A stretch of DNA of 6,546 nt from Paracoccaceae bacterium. Lineage in GTDB: Bacteria; Pseudomonadota; Alphaproteobacteria; Rhodobacterales; Rhodobacteraceae. The position numbers were made by a program, and so were the translations under genes. The DNA lies in NCBI GenBank assembly GCA_007134405.1, contig SLKW01000490.1:1-6546 (forward strand). Reading direction: 5' to 3'. The notes under the pieces were generated by a model. That model made no database searches. It was given only the letters and a program-made list of their open reading frames with translations, and had not been told where the DNA came from. Positions 1 to 6,546 of this stretch are shown one piece after another (the first letter of the stretch is position 1; each line of letters begins with the position of its first letter).

Positions 1-197
1 TGCCGACGCCCTCGGCCTACAACCCGATGGGGATGAAGGGCTGCGGCGAGGCGGGCACGGTGGGGGCGCTGGCGGCGATCTGCAACGGCGCGCTCGACGC
101 GCTCTGGGCGCGTGGGGTGCGGCGGGTGGACATGCTGCTCACCCCGGCGCGGATCTGGTCCTGGCTGCGCGCGGCCGAAGGCGAGGGCGCCGGCTGA
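1..197 (+). CDS. Xanthine dehydrogenase-family molybdopterin-binding subunit, C-terminal fragment
   Basis: Only the last 64 codons are in the window (frame beginning at base 3, stop TGA at 195-197); the start lies beyond the left edge. The fragment contains NPMGMKGCGEAGTVGAL, the C-terminal signature of large subunits of the molybdenum hydroxylase family (xanthine dehydrogenase, aldehyde oxidase, CO-dehydrogenase-like). In that family the glutamate of the G-x-GE motif is the active-site base beside the molybdenum; here it is the GAG codon at 48-50. The ending (LLTPARIWSWLRAA) matches the usual TP-x-R-[IV]-W-x-x-L tail, so the gene ends naturally rather than by truncation. Such enzymes hydroxylate purines, N-heterocycles, aldehydes or nicotinate-like rings in the cytoplasm, normally with FAD and 2Fe-2S partner subunits that are not visible here. 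Substrate cannot be told from this tail, and the diagnostic CoxL active-site loop is outside the window, so calling it CO dehydrogenase would be unjustified. It converges on the minus-strand operon. Confidence 0.88.
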   Translation, partial: PTPSAYNPMGMKGCGEAGTVGALAAICNGALDALWARGVRRVDMLLTPARIWSWLRAAEGEGAG

Positions 198-329
198 TCG
201 GCGCGGCTTGGGTGCGCGGCGGCACGGTCCGCTGGCGGACCATTCGCCAAGTATCTGATATCACATGAAGATACGGCCGCGTTAACCGCAATGAAATATA
301 TTTGGAGCCCGTGCGGGCGGGCGCTGCGG
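198..329. other. Convergent intergenic gap with AT-rich patch and inverted repeats
   Basis: This 132-base gap lies between two genes that end towards each other, so a transcription stop in both directions is expected here and a promoter is not. The left part is GC-rich; roughly 241-304 is markedly more AT-rich than the rest of the window. Visible structures are a stem at 226-241, an inverted repeat GTATCT (251-256) / AGATAC (269-274) with a 12-base loop, the perfect 8-base palindrome TGATATCA at 256-263 inside that loop region, and a short GCCC/GGGC stem at 307-318. None is followed by a clean run of T on either strand. No gene is supported here. Confidence 0.6.
226..241. terminator. Candidate hairpin terminator between convergent genes
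   Basis: GGTCCG (226-231) and CGGACC (236-241) form a perfect 6-bp GC-rich stem with a CTGG loop, 29 bases after the stop of the molybdenum hydroxylase gene. There is no T-run after it on the plus strand, only ATTCGCCAAGTAT, so it lacks the second half of a classical intrinsic terminator. The position between convergent genes supports a termination role; the missing T-run keeps confidence low. Confidence 0.3.
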
Positions 330-815
330 CTAGCCGCCCAGGACGAGGCACGTGGTCGAGCCGGTGGCGAAGAGCTTGCCGTCCGCTGTCCCGCGGATCG
401 TCCCCTCGGCGACGCCGGTCGTGCGTCCGGCATGGCTGACGCGCGCCTCGCAATCGACCTCGGTGCCGAGGGGCAGCGCGCGGGTGACGTTGACCTTGTA
501 CTCGAGCGTCGTGTAGCCGCGCCCCTTCGGCAGGGTCGAGGCGACGGCGCAGCCCAACGCGGAATCGAGGATCGTGCCGTACCAGCCGCCATGCACCCCA
601 CCCATCGGATTGAGATGCTCGAACCCCGGACTGCCGCGGAAGATCACGCGCCCCTCTTCGACCAGATGCAGGCGAAAGTTCATCAGCCCGGCGATGGGCG
701 CGCCGCCGACACGGCCTTCGAAGATCGCCCGGATGAACTCGAGACCCGACATCGCCAGAAGCGTCTCGGCGTCGGCCAGGTCTTCGGGGCGTGTGGCGAC
801 GAACTGTTCGGTCAT
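330..815 (-). CDS. PaaI-like hotdog-fold acyl-CoA thioesterase
   Basis: A 161-residue protein with the length and signature of the PaaI/YbgC-type hotdog thioesterases, which hydrolyse acyl- or aryl-CoA thioesters in the cytoplasm, usually as tetramers. The core motif is at residues 69-84, NPMGGVHGGWYGTILD. The N-P, the H75-G-G at the start of the long hotdog helix and the acidic D84 on that helix match the family's catalytic-site pattern (His/Asn region plus an Asp or Glu on the helix). The rest (residues about 40-68 and 100-159) reads as the alternating hydrophobic strands of the hotdog sheet, ending in ATGSTTCLVL. The ATG at 815 is preceded by GAGGA (821-825) five bases upstream, a good ribosome binding site that decides the start. 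It follows the aminotransferase after 77 bases and is the last gene of the likely operon; the stop is TAG at 330-332. The acyl substrate is unknown; it may simply recycle CoA from a misacylated intermediate of the pathway. Confidence 0.85.
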   Translation of the reverse strand: MTEQFVATRPEDLADAETLLAMSGLEFIRAIFEGRVGGAPIAGLMNFRLHLVEEGRVIFRGSPGFEHLNPMGGVHGGWYGTILDSALGCAVASTLPKGRGYTTLEYKVNVTRALPLGTEVDCEARVSHAGRTTGVAEGTIRGTADGKLFATGSTTCLVLGG

Positions 816-892
816 GGCGGTCCTCGGCTGAAGGGGTCAGAGTAGCGGCGGGTGCGGCCGATCCCGACCCGGAAGCTGCGGTTTCGTCGCTG

Positions 893-2002
893 TCACCCGG
901 CGTGCGCCTCGGCCAGGGCTTGCGGCAGGGCGCGGGCGAAGAGCGCGATCTCGTCCTCGGGGCCGCAGCTGACGCGGATGCAGCGGTCGTGGGGCGCGAC
1001 GAAGGGCATGCGGATGAAGACGCCGCGGCGCACGACGCCCGCCAGCACGGCGCGGGCGACGTCGCCGCCGCCGCCGCAATCGATGGTGACGAAATTCGTG
1101 GCCGAGGGCAGCGCCGCAAGGCCGTTTTCGGCGGCGATGGCGGCGAGACGGTCGCGGCAGGCGGCGACGCGGGCGATGGTCTGGTCGAGCCATGCCTGGT
1201 CGTTCAGCGCCGCCAGCGCGCCGATCTGCGCGGCGCGGTTGAGCCCGAAATGGTTGCGCACCTTGTCGAAGGCGGCGATCAGACCCGGCGCGGCGATGGC
1301 GTAGCCGATCCGAGCCCCGGCCAGGCCGTAGCCCTTGGAAAAGGTGCGCAGGCGGATCACGCGCGGATCGTCCGGGTCGATCCGCGGCGCCGTGCCCGTG
1401 GGCGCAAATTCGAGATACGCCTCGTCGAGCGCGAGCAGCGTGCCCTCGGGCAGGTCGGCGAGCGCGGATTTGATGACATGGCCGGGATGGGCGCTGCCCA
1501 TCGGATTGTCGGGATTGGCAAGATAGACGAGTTTCGCGCCCGCCTCGCCCGCACGGGCGAAAAGCGCCGCCGGATCCTCGAAATCGCTGGCATAGGGCAC
1601 CTTGTGCAGGACCCCGCCGTAGCCTGCGACATGGTAGTTGAAGGTCGGATAGGCACCGTCCGAGGTGACCACCGCGTCGCCCGGCGCAACCAGCAGGCGC
1701 ACCAGATAGCCCAGAAGCCCGTCGATCCCCTCGCCCACGACCAGATGACGCGGCGTGACGCCGAGATGCGCGGCCAGGGCTTCCTTCAGATCGTGGCTTT
1801 CGGGGTCGCCATACATCCACTGGTCGGCCGAGGCGCGGCGCATCGCCTCGAGCGCGCGGGGCGAGGGGCCGAAGCCGTTCTCGTTGGCGCCGAGGCGCGC
1901 GGCGAAGGGCGCGCCGCGGGCGCGTTCCTGCGTCTCGGGGCCGACGAAGGGAACGGTCGCGGGCAGCGACCGGACGAGGCTCGTGTAGCGGGGCGTCTGC
2001 AT
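893..2002 (-). CDS. PLP-dependent aminotransferase, histidinol-phosphate aminotransferase type
   Basis: A 369-residue class I/II aminotransferase of PLP fold-type I, close in length to HisC. Visible landmarks: the N-terminal substrate-arm motif LGANENGFGPSP (residues 37-48, corresponding to the L-x-x-NE-x-P-x-G-P region of HisC), Y119-containing DGAYPTFNYH, NPDNPMG (163-169, cofactor-binding Asn), DEAYLEF (193-199, Asp to the pyridine nitrogen and Tyr to the cofactor oxygen), SKGYGLAGARIGY (222-234) with Schiff-base lysine K223 and phosphate-binding R231, and CIRVSCG (341-347) with R343, the expected substrate-carboxylate arginine. NPDNPMG departs from the usual NPNNPTG. The family transfers an amino group between an amino acid (often glutamate) and a 2-oxo acid or imidazole-acetol phosphate. 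No other his genes are nearby, so a catabolic or side-pathway role is more likely than histidine synthesis; this is inference. The start ATG at 2002 has only a weak GGACAG site (2012-2017); it lies 41 bases after the oxoprolinase stop, so translational coupling is plausible. The reading frame is open further upstream only as a shadow of the oxoprolinase gene. Confidence 0.85.
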   Translation of the reverse strand: MQTPRYTSLVRSLPATVPFVGPETQERARGAPFAARLGANENGFGPSPRALEAMRRASADQWMYGDPESHDLKEALAAHLGVTPRHLVVGEGIDGLLGYLVRLLVAPGDAVVTSDGAYPTFNYHVAGYGGVLHKVPYASDFEDPAALFARAGEAGAKLVYLANPDNPMGSAHPGHVIKSALADLPEGTLLALDEAYLEFAPTGTAPRIDPDDPRVIRLRTFSKGYGLAGARIGYAIAAPGLIAAFDKVRNHFGLNRAAQIGALAALNDQAWLDQTIARVAACRDRLAAIAAENGLAALPSATNFVTIDCGGGGDVARAVLAGVVRRGVFIRMPFVAPHDRCIRVSCGPEDEIALFARALPQALAEAHAG

Positions 2003-2043
2003 GGCGTGGTTCTGTCCGAAAGCGGCCGCCCCGGCAAGGGGCG

Positions 2044-5000
2044 TCACGGCGCGCCGTAGCCGCCCGCCGTCGGGGTGATGACGGTCACCGCCTCGCCCGC
2101 CTCGAGCACGGTCTGGTCGCAGCCCTTCAGTTCCTCCTCGCGCCCGTCGAGGCGGCGCACCAGCGTGCGGCCCTTCTCGCCCGCCCCGCCGCCCGCCACG
2201 CCCTGCGGCGCGCGGTAGCGGTGCGACGACAGGATCGCGCAATCCATCCGTTCCAGAAACCGGATCGTGCGGGTGGTCCCGTCGCCCGCGCGCCACTTCC
2301 CCTGCCCGCCCGAGTCCGGCCGCAAACCGAACTCCTCCAGCAGCACCGGGAAGCGCAGCTCCAGCACCTCGGGGTCGGTCAGGCGCGAGTTGGTCATGTG
2401 GACATGCACGCCCGAGGTGCCGTGAAAGCCGCGCCCGTCGTTCATCACCCCGGCCGGCGAACCCGAGCAGATCGTCTCGTAATACTGATACTGGTCGTTG
2501 CCGAAGGTCAGGTTGTTCATCGTTCCCTGGCTGTTGGCGATGGCCCCCAGCGCGCCGAAGAGCGCGTTGGTGACGTGCTGGCTGGTTTCCACATTGCCCG
2601 CCACCACCGCGCGCGGGTATTGCGGCGCCAGCATCGAGCCCTTGGGCACCTTGATGCGGATCGGGCGCAGGCAGCCCGCGTTCATCGGGATCGGCGATTC
2701 GACCATCACCCGGAAGACGTAAAGGACGGCGGCCCGTGTCACCGGTTCGGGCGCGTTGAAGTTGTTGGGTTCGGCGTCCGAGGTGCCGGTGAAGTCGACG
2801 GTCGCCTCGCGCGCGTCCCGGTCCACGGTGATCTTCACGCGGATCACCTGGCCGGTGTCGGTCCGGTATTCGTAGCTGCAATCCTCCAGCCGGCCGAGCA
2901 GGCGGCGAACCTCCTCGGCGGCATTGTCCTGAACGTGGCCCATGTAGGCCTGCACCACGTCGAGGCCGAAATCCGCGACCATCTTGCGCAGCTCGGCCGC
3001 GCCGCGCTCGTTCGCGGCGACCTGGGCCTTGAGGTCGGCGACGTTCTGGTCGGGGTTGCGGCAGGGATACGGGTGGTCGGTCAGGACGCGGCGCAACTCC
3101 TCCTCGCGCAGGCGCCCGGCCTCGACCAGTTTCAGATTGTCGATCAGCACGCCCTCCTCGTCCACGGTCGTCGCGAGCGGCGTCATCGAGCCGGGCGCGG
3201 TGCCGCCCACATCCGCATGATGCCCGCGCGAGGCGACCCAGAAGAGGATCCGCTGCCCGGCATCGTCGAAGACGGGCGAGACGACGGTGATGTCGGGCAG
3301 GTGGGTGCCGCCGTTGTAGGGGGCGTTCAGCGCGTAGACATCGCCGGGGCGGATCGTCGGGTTGAGGCGGATCACGGTCTCGACCGAGCGGTCCATCGAG
3401 CCCAGGTGCACCGGCATGTGCGGTGCGTTGGCGACGAGCGCGCCCTCGGCGTCGAAGACGGCGCAGGAAAAGTCGAGCCGTTCCTTGATGTTCACCGAAT
3501 GGGCGGTGTTCTGCAGCGCCACGCCCATCTGCTCGGCGATGTTCATGAAGAGGTTGTTGAAAACCTCGAGCAGGATCGGGTCGGCCTTGCCGGCGCCGAC
3601 CACCTGCGCGCGCTTGGCGGCCTGGTAGCGGCGCATGAGCACATGGTCGCGGGCGGTGATCTCGGCCCGCCAGCCGGGCTCGATCACGATGGTCTGGTTC
3701 GCCTCGATGATCAGCGCGGGGCCGGTGACCACCGCGCCGGGGCTGAGCGCCTCGCGCCGGAAGACGCCCGCCGCGTGCCAGCCGCCGTCGGCGAAGATGC
3801 GCGTGGTCTCGGACGGGTCGGGGCTGGCCGTCTCGGTCGCAAGCTCGGGTTCCTCGGCGCCGGTCTCGCGCGCGTCATGGGCCTGCAGGTCGATCGCCTC
3901 GACGGTGATTTCCTTGTCGTCGTAGATGAAGCCGAACTGCGCCTTGTGCGCCGCCTCGAAATCGGCGCGGGCGCGGGCCAGGTCGCGGTGGCCGAAGGGC
4001 ACGGGCAGCGGCGTGTCGGTGCCGGCGTAGCGCAGCATGAGGACCGGCAGCCAGTCGGTGGCGTCCGCGGGCACGCCTTGCTCATCCAGATCGGTCAGAA
4101 CCTGCGCCCGGAGGTCCGCGATCAGCGCGTCGATCGCCTTGGCCGAACCCTCGGCCAGCGGTTTCAGCAGCGCCTGCTGGCGGCTGGCCGATACGGTCGC
4201 GAGCCCGATCCCGTAGGCCGACAACAGCCCCGAGAGCGGGTGGATCAGGACCGATTCCATTCCCAGCGCATCGGCCACCAGACAGGCATGCTGCCCGCCC
4301 GCGCCGCCGAAGGAGTTGAGCAGGTAGCGGGTGACGTCATAGCCGCGCTGGACGCTGATCTTCTTGATCGCGTTCGCCATGTTCTCCACCGCGATCTTGA
4401 GGAAACCCTCGGCCACCTCCTCGGGCGACTTGCCCTCGCGCCCGGCGATCTCGGCGAATTTCTCCTCGACCACGGCGCGGTCGAGCCGCTGGTCCTGGTC
4501 GGGGCCGAAGATCGCCGGGAAGAGGTCGGGGTTGAGCTTGCCCAGCATGACGTTGGCGTCGGTCACCGTCAGCGGCCCGCCGCGGCGGTAGCAGGCGGGG
4601 CCGGGATCGGCGCCGGCGCTGTCGGGGCCGACGCGAAAGCGCCCCGGTTCGGCGTGCAGGATCGAGCCCCCGCCCGCCGCCACCGTGTGAATGCGCATCA
4701 TCGGCGCGCGCATCCGCACGCCCGCCACCTCGGTATCGAGCGCGCGCTCGTATTCGCCCGCGCAATGCGCGACATCCGTCGAGGTGCCGCCCATGTCGAA
4801 GCCGATCACCTTCTCGAACCCCGCCAGCCGGGCCGTCTGCACCATGCCCACGACCCCGCCCGCCGGGCCCGACAGGATCGCGTCCTTGCCCTGGAACGCC
4901 TCGGCCGCGGTCATCCCGCCCGAGGACATCATGAACTGCAGCGTCGGGCCGTTCTCGCCCGCCGGGGTCGCCCCCAACGCCTCTGCCACGCGGGCGACGT

Positions 5001-5697
5001 AGCGGCGCAGGATGGGAGAGAGGTACGCATCCACGATCGTCGTGTCGCCGCGTCCGACGAGCTTGATGAGCGGGCTGACCTCGTGGCTGACCGAGACCTG
5101 GCCGAAGCCCGCGCCGCGCACCAGTTCCGCCAGCCGCGCCTCGTGCTCGGGGTTCTTCCAGGCATGCATGAGCGCGATGGCGACCGCGTTGATCCCGTCG
5201 GCCTTCGCGGCCTCCAGCGCCTCGCGCAGCGGGTCGAGGTCCATTTCGCGCTCAATCGAACCATCGGCGCGCAGACGCTCGTCCACCTCGACAACGCGCT
5301 CGTAAAGCTGCTCGGGCAGGATGATTTCCTTGGCGAAGATGTCCGGCCGGGCCTGGTAGGCGATCCGCAGGGCGTCGCGGAAGCCGCGCGTCGTGAGCAG
5401 GAGCACCCGGTCGCCCTTGCGCTCCAGAAGCGCGTTGGTGGCGACGGTGGTGCCCATCTTCACCGTGCCGATCCGCGCGGGCTCGATCGCCCCGCCCAGA
5501 AGCCGGCGGATCCCTTCGATCGCGGCATCCTCGTAGACGCCCGGGTTTTCCGACAGTAGCTTCAGCGGATGCAGCGCCCCCTCGGGGTCGCGGCCGACGA
5601 CATCGGTGAAGGTGCCGCCCCGGTCGATCCAGAAGTCCCAGCGCCCGAAGTCCCGGCTCCCGGCGTCCTGATGACCCCCCTGCACGTTCGCGCCCAT
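2044..5697 (-). CDS. 5-oxoprolinase-type hydantoinase A/B fusion (ATP-hydrolysing)
   Basis: A 1217-residue single-chain protein joining a HyuA-like half (about 1-695) to a HyuB-like half (about 705-1217), the architecture and approximate length of ATP-dependent 5-oxoprolinase (about 1290 residues in mammals). That enzyme converts 5-oxo-L-proline, ATP and water to glutamate, ADP and phosphate in the cytoplasm. The A half shows the actin/ASKHA-like glycine motifs DRGGTFTDV (25-33), DMGGTSTDV (301-309) and [10 protein letters not shown] (462-471), plus [15 protein letters not shown] (81-95), SGPAGGVVG (276-284) and [17 protein letters not shown] (366-382); these read, from memory, very like mammalian OPLAH. 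The B half shows [13 protein letters not shown] (791-803), [10 protein letters not shown] (823-832) and [16 protein letters not shown] (1033-1048), all typical of HyuB. The start at 5697 has AGGGGG (5705-5710) seven bases upstream. The frame stays open to 5928 but would then overlap the divergent gene and has no comparable site. It is the first gene of the minus-strand set, driven from the repeat-rich region. N-methylhydantoinase or another lactam/hydantoin opener is the main alternative; the single-chain form and motif similarity favour 5-oxoprolinase. Confidence 0.88.
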   Translation of the reverse strand: MGANVQGGHQDAGSRDFGRWDFWIDRGGTFTDVVGRDPEGALHPLKLLSENPGVYEDAAIEGIRRLLGGAIEPARIGTVKMGTTVATNALLERKGDRVLLLTTRGFRDALRIAYQARPDIFAKEIILPEQLYERVVEVDERLRADGSIEREMDLDPLREALEAAKADGINAVAIALMHAWKNPEHEARLAELVRGAGFGQVSVSHEVSPLIKLVGRGDTTIVDAYLSPILRRYVARVAEALGATPAGENGPTLQFMMSSGGMTAAEAFQGKDAILSGPAGGVVGMVQTARLAGFEKVIGFDMGGTSTDVAHCAGEYERALDTEVAGVRMRAPMMRIHTVAAGGGSILHAEPGRFRVGPDSAGADPGPACYRRGGPLTVTDANVMLGKLNPDLFPAIFGPDQDQRLDRAVVEEKFAEIAGREGKSPEEVAEGFLKIAVENMANAIKKISVQRGYDVTRYLLNSFGGAGGQHACLVADALGMESVLIHPLSGLLSAYGIGLATVSASRQQALLKPLAEGSAKAIDALIADLRAQVLTDLDEQGVPADATDWLPVLMLRYAGTDTPLPVPFGHRDLARARADFEAAHKAQFGFIYDDKEITVEAIDLQAHDARETGAEEPELATETASPDPSETTRIFADGGWHAAGVFRREALSPGAVVTGPALIIEANQTIVIEPGWRAEITARDHVLMRRYQAAKRAQVVGAGKADPILLEVFNNLFMNIAEQMGVALQNTAHSVNIKERLDFSCAVFDAEGALVANAPHMPVHLGSMDRSVETVIRLNPTIRPGDVYALNAPYNGGTHLPDITVVSPVFDDAGQRILFWVASRGHHADVGGTAPGSMTPLATTVDEEGVLIDNLKLVEAGRLREEELRRVLTDHPYPCRNPDQNVADLKAQVAANERGAAELRKMVADFGLDVVQAYMGHVQDNAAEEVRRLLGRLEDCSYEYRTDTGQVIRVKITVDRDAREATVDFTGTSDAEPNNFNAPEPVTRAAVLYVFRVMVESPIPMNAGCLRPIRIKVPKGSMLAPQYPRAVVAGNVETSQHVTNALFGALGAIANSQGTMNNLTFGNDQYQYYETICSGSPAGVMNDGRGFHGTSGVHVHMTNSRLTDPEVLELRFPVLLEEFGLRPDSGGQGKWRAGDGTTRTIRFLERMDCAILSSHRYRAPQGVAGGGAGEKGRTLVRRLDGREEELKGCDQTVLEAGEAVTVITPTAGGYGAP

Positions 5698-5701
5698 CGC
5701 T

Positions 5702-5710
5702 TCACCCCCT
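5702..5710 (-). promoter_or_regulatory. Ribosome binding site fixing the oxoprolinase start
   Basis: Read on the minus strand, AGGGGGTGA is followed by AGCG and the ATG at 5697. The purine core is about seven bases from the start codon. It settles the start against the longer open frame reaching to 5928. Confidence 0.65.
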
Positions 5711-5719
5711 GCCTCGGTC

Positions 5720-5759
5720 AGAATGAAAAATCGTTGACAAATTGACAACGTCTTGTCAA
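5720..5759 (-). promoter_or_regulatory. Candidate sigma70-type promoter for the oxoprolinase operon
   Basis: Two overlapping minus-strand arrangements are visible. One uses TTGACA (5759-5754, perfect -35 consensus) with AACGAT at an 18-base spacing (5735-5730). The other uses TTGTCA (5748-5743) with CATTCT at a 17-base spacing (5725-5720). Both -10 elements match TATAAT at only three of six positions, so the exact promoter is uncertain. The second would put the transcript start only about 15 bases before the start codon, just enough to include the ribosome binding site. Both overlap the repeat cluster, so a protein bound there would be expected to block RNA polymerase. Confidence 0.35.
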
Positions 5760-5765
5760 CGTTGA
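5734..5765. promoter_or_regulatory. Overlapping inverted and direct repeats, likely operator in the divergent promoter region
   Basis: Within 32 bases there are TTGACAA (5734-5740), TTGACAA again (5742-5748), its exact complement TTGTCAA (5753-5759) and the perfect palindrome TCAACGTTGA (5756-5765). TTGACAA-CGTC-TTGTCAA (5742-5759) is an inverted repeat with 7-base arms and a 4-base centre; CAACGT also recurs 11 bases apart (5746-5751 and 5757-5762), one helical turn. Such density is far above the GC-rich background and sits exactly between two divergent genes, the expected place for a shared operator. Half-sites of this kind are used by several dimeric regulators, including some GntR-family ones that control catabolic TRAP loci; the regulator is not encoded in the window and its family is not determined. 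The perfect TTGACA hexamers could in part be plain -35 elements. Confidence 0.6.
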
Positions 5766-5830
5766 ACCGCGCCCCCGCACGGGATCCACCCACGGGTCGG
5801 CGCCAAGAACGCCCCGAACGGGCCCGATCA

Positions 5831-5835
5831 GGGAG
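5831..5835 (+). promoter_or_regulatory. Ribosome binding site of the TRAP binding protein
   Basis: GGGAG lies seven bases before the ATG at 5843. It supports this start, which also gives a well-formed signal peptide directly after the initiator. Confidence 0.6.
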
Positions 5836-5842
5836 TTTCACC

Positions 5843-6546
5843 ATGACCATCCGCTTCAGCCTGCTCGCGCCGGCACTCGCGCTGGCCGCCAGCCCCGCCC
5901 TTGCGCAGACAAACTGGGACATGCCCACACCCTACGGCGACGGGATCTTCCACACCCAGAACATCATGCAGTTCGCCGAGGATGTCGAAGCCGCGACCGA
6001 TGGCGCGCTGAGCATCACCGTGCATTCCGCCAACTCGCTCTTCGGCCATGCCGAGATCAAGGACGCCGTGCGCCAGGGCCTGGTGCCCATCGGCGAGATC
6101 CTGCTGTCGCGGCTGGCCAACGAGGACCCGATCTTCGGCGTCGATTCCATCCCCTTCCTCGCCGCCAGCTACGAGGAGGCCGAGAAGCTGTGGGAGGCCT
6201 CGCGCCCGGCGGTCGAGGAAAAGCTCGCAGCCGAAGGCCTGACCGTCCTCTTCTCCGTGCCCTGGCCGGGCCAGAGCCTCTATCTGCGCCAGGAGGTGGC
6301 CGAGCCCGAGCAGATGGAGGGGCTGAGCTTCCGCGCCTACAACGTCGCGACCGAGCGTCTGGCGACGCTGCTGGGCGCCACCCCCACGCAGGTGGAGGAA
6401 GGCGACATCCCCACCGCCTTTTCCACCGGCCGGGTCGAGGCGATGATCACCTCGCCCTCGACCGGCGCCAATGCCCGCGCCTGGGATTTCGTCTCGCATT
6501 ACATCGACACGCAGGCCTGGCTGCCCAAGAACATCGTCTTCGTGAA
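5843..6546 (+). CDS. dctP: TRAP transporter substrate-binding protein, DctP type (C-terminus outside window)
   Basis: The open frame runs from ATG 5843 off the right edge, giving 234 complete codons of an expected 320-340. The first 21 residues form a Sec signal peptide: short basic start (MTIR), hydrophobic core [10 protein letters not shown] and an A-L-A cleavage site before Q22. The mature part follows the DctP fold: WDMPTPY strand, long helix [18 protein letters not shown] (37-54), [23 protein letters not shown] (57-79), V81-P-I-G-E, SIPFL (102-106), and GLSFRAYN (160-167) followed by [14 protein letters not shown] (192-205). In DctP proteins the arginine in the G-L-x-x-R segment, here R164, normally salt-bridges the ligand carboxylate, so the ligand is probably an organic acid. 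It would act in the periplasm and hand the ligand to DctQ/DctM membrane subunits, expected just downstream but unseen. It is transcribed away from the oxoprolinase across a 145-base shared control region, suggesting uptake of the substrate handled by that operon. TRAP binding proteins specific for pyroglutamate are known in Bordetella. Confidence 0.9.
   Translation, partial: MTIRFSLLAPALALAASPALAQTNWDMPTPYGDGIFHTQNIMQFAEDVEAATDGALSITVHSANSLFGHAEIKDAVRQGLVPIGEILLSRLANEDPIFGVDSIPFLAASYEEAEKLWEASRPAVEEKLAAEGLTVLFSVPWPGQSLYLRQEVAEPEQMEGLSFRAYNVATERLATLLGATPTQVEEGDIPTAFSTGRVEAMITSPSTGANARAWDFVSHYIDTQAWLPKNIVFV

Noticed and set aside
291..845. Plus-strand open frame of 184 codons starting in the AT-rich gap
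   Set aside because: It covers the thioesterase gene in antisense. The minus-strand protein has the complete hotdog motif and a ribosome binding site, while this one has neither.
816..892. Possible terminator or promoter between aminotransferase and thioesterase
   Set aside because: No stable hairpin with a T-run and no convincing -35/-10 pair is visible on the minus strand, so co-transcription is the simpler reading.
791..2059. Plus-strand open frame of about 422 codons across the aminotransferase
   Set aside because: It is the antisense shadow of the aminotransferase, with no domain signature and no ribosome binding site of note.
2003..2881. Upstream extension of the aminotransferase frame to 2881
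   Set aside because: That part overlaps the oxoprolinase gene in another frame and is low-complexity Arg/Gly/Ala-rich. The family N-terminus begins at the ATG at 2002.
2221..5559. Plus-strand open frame of about 1112 codons antisense to the oxoprolinase gene
   Set aside because: Its translation is rich in Arg, Ala, Gly, His and Asp in the pattern expected from the complement of a high-GC gene, and it shows no recognisable domain. The minus-strand protein has clear family motifs along its whole length.
5698..5928. N-terminal extension of the oxoprolinase to an upstream start at 5928
   Set aside because: It would run through the repeat-rich control region and into the divergent TRAP gene. The extra residues do not resemble the family, and the ATG at 5697 has a good ribosome binding site directly before a typical family N-terminus.
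5828..6499. Minus-strand open frame of 223 codons opposite the TRAP binding protein
   Set aside because: The plus-strand frame has a signal peptide and DctP motifs; the minus frame is its complement and has no recognisable features.

Overview
The window is GC-rich (my reading estimate is high 60s percent G+C, strongly GC in third codon positions) and densely coding. Protein styles, codon use and gene families (DctP-type TRAP binding protein, CoxL/XDH-type molybdenum hydroxylase, fused oxoprolinase) fit an alphaproteobacterium, most likely Rhodobacterales (Rhodobacteraceae/Paracoccaceae-like). This placement is inference from protein style, not from a marker gene.

Layout: bases 1-197 (+) hold the last 64 codons of a xanthine dehydrogenase-family molybdopterin-binding subunit, including its active-site glutamate. 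A short convergent gap (198-329), partly AT-rich and with small inverted repeats, separates it from a three-gene minus-strand set. In transcription order the set is a 1217-residue HyuA/HyuB-fused 5-oxoprolinase-type enzyme (5697 to 2044), a fold-type I PLP aminotransferase of the histidinol-phosphate aminotransferase type (2002 to 893) and a PaaI-like hotdog thioesterase (815 to 330). Gaps of 41 and 77 bases with no convincing terminator suggest one operon. A 145-base divergent intergenic region (5698-5842) carries a dense cluster of TTGACAA/TTGTCAA repeats that looks like a shared promoter/operator. From 5843 to the right edge, on the plus strand, lies the start of a TRAP transporter periplasmic substrate-binding protein (signal peptide plus about 213 mature residues; C-terminus outside the window).

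Working model: the TRAP binding protein captures a small carboxylate in the periplasm. The fused oxoprolinase then opens a lactam or hydantoin ring at the cost of ATP (5-oxoproline to glutamate is the prototype), and the aminotransferase may use or make amino acids linked to that product. The divergent arrangement around one repeat-rich control region suggests that uptake and catabolism are co-regulated by one unseen regulator. The roles of the thioesterase and the molybdenum hydroxylase in this pathway are not evident from the sequence. No RNA gene, insertion sequence, CRISPR array or obvious novel system was seen. The window reads as an ordinary but coherent accessory catabolic locus whose substrate is the open question.
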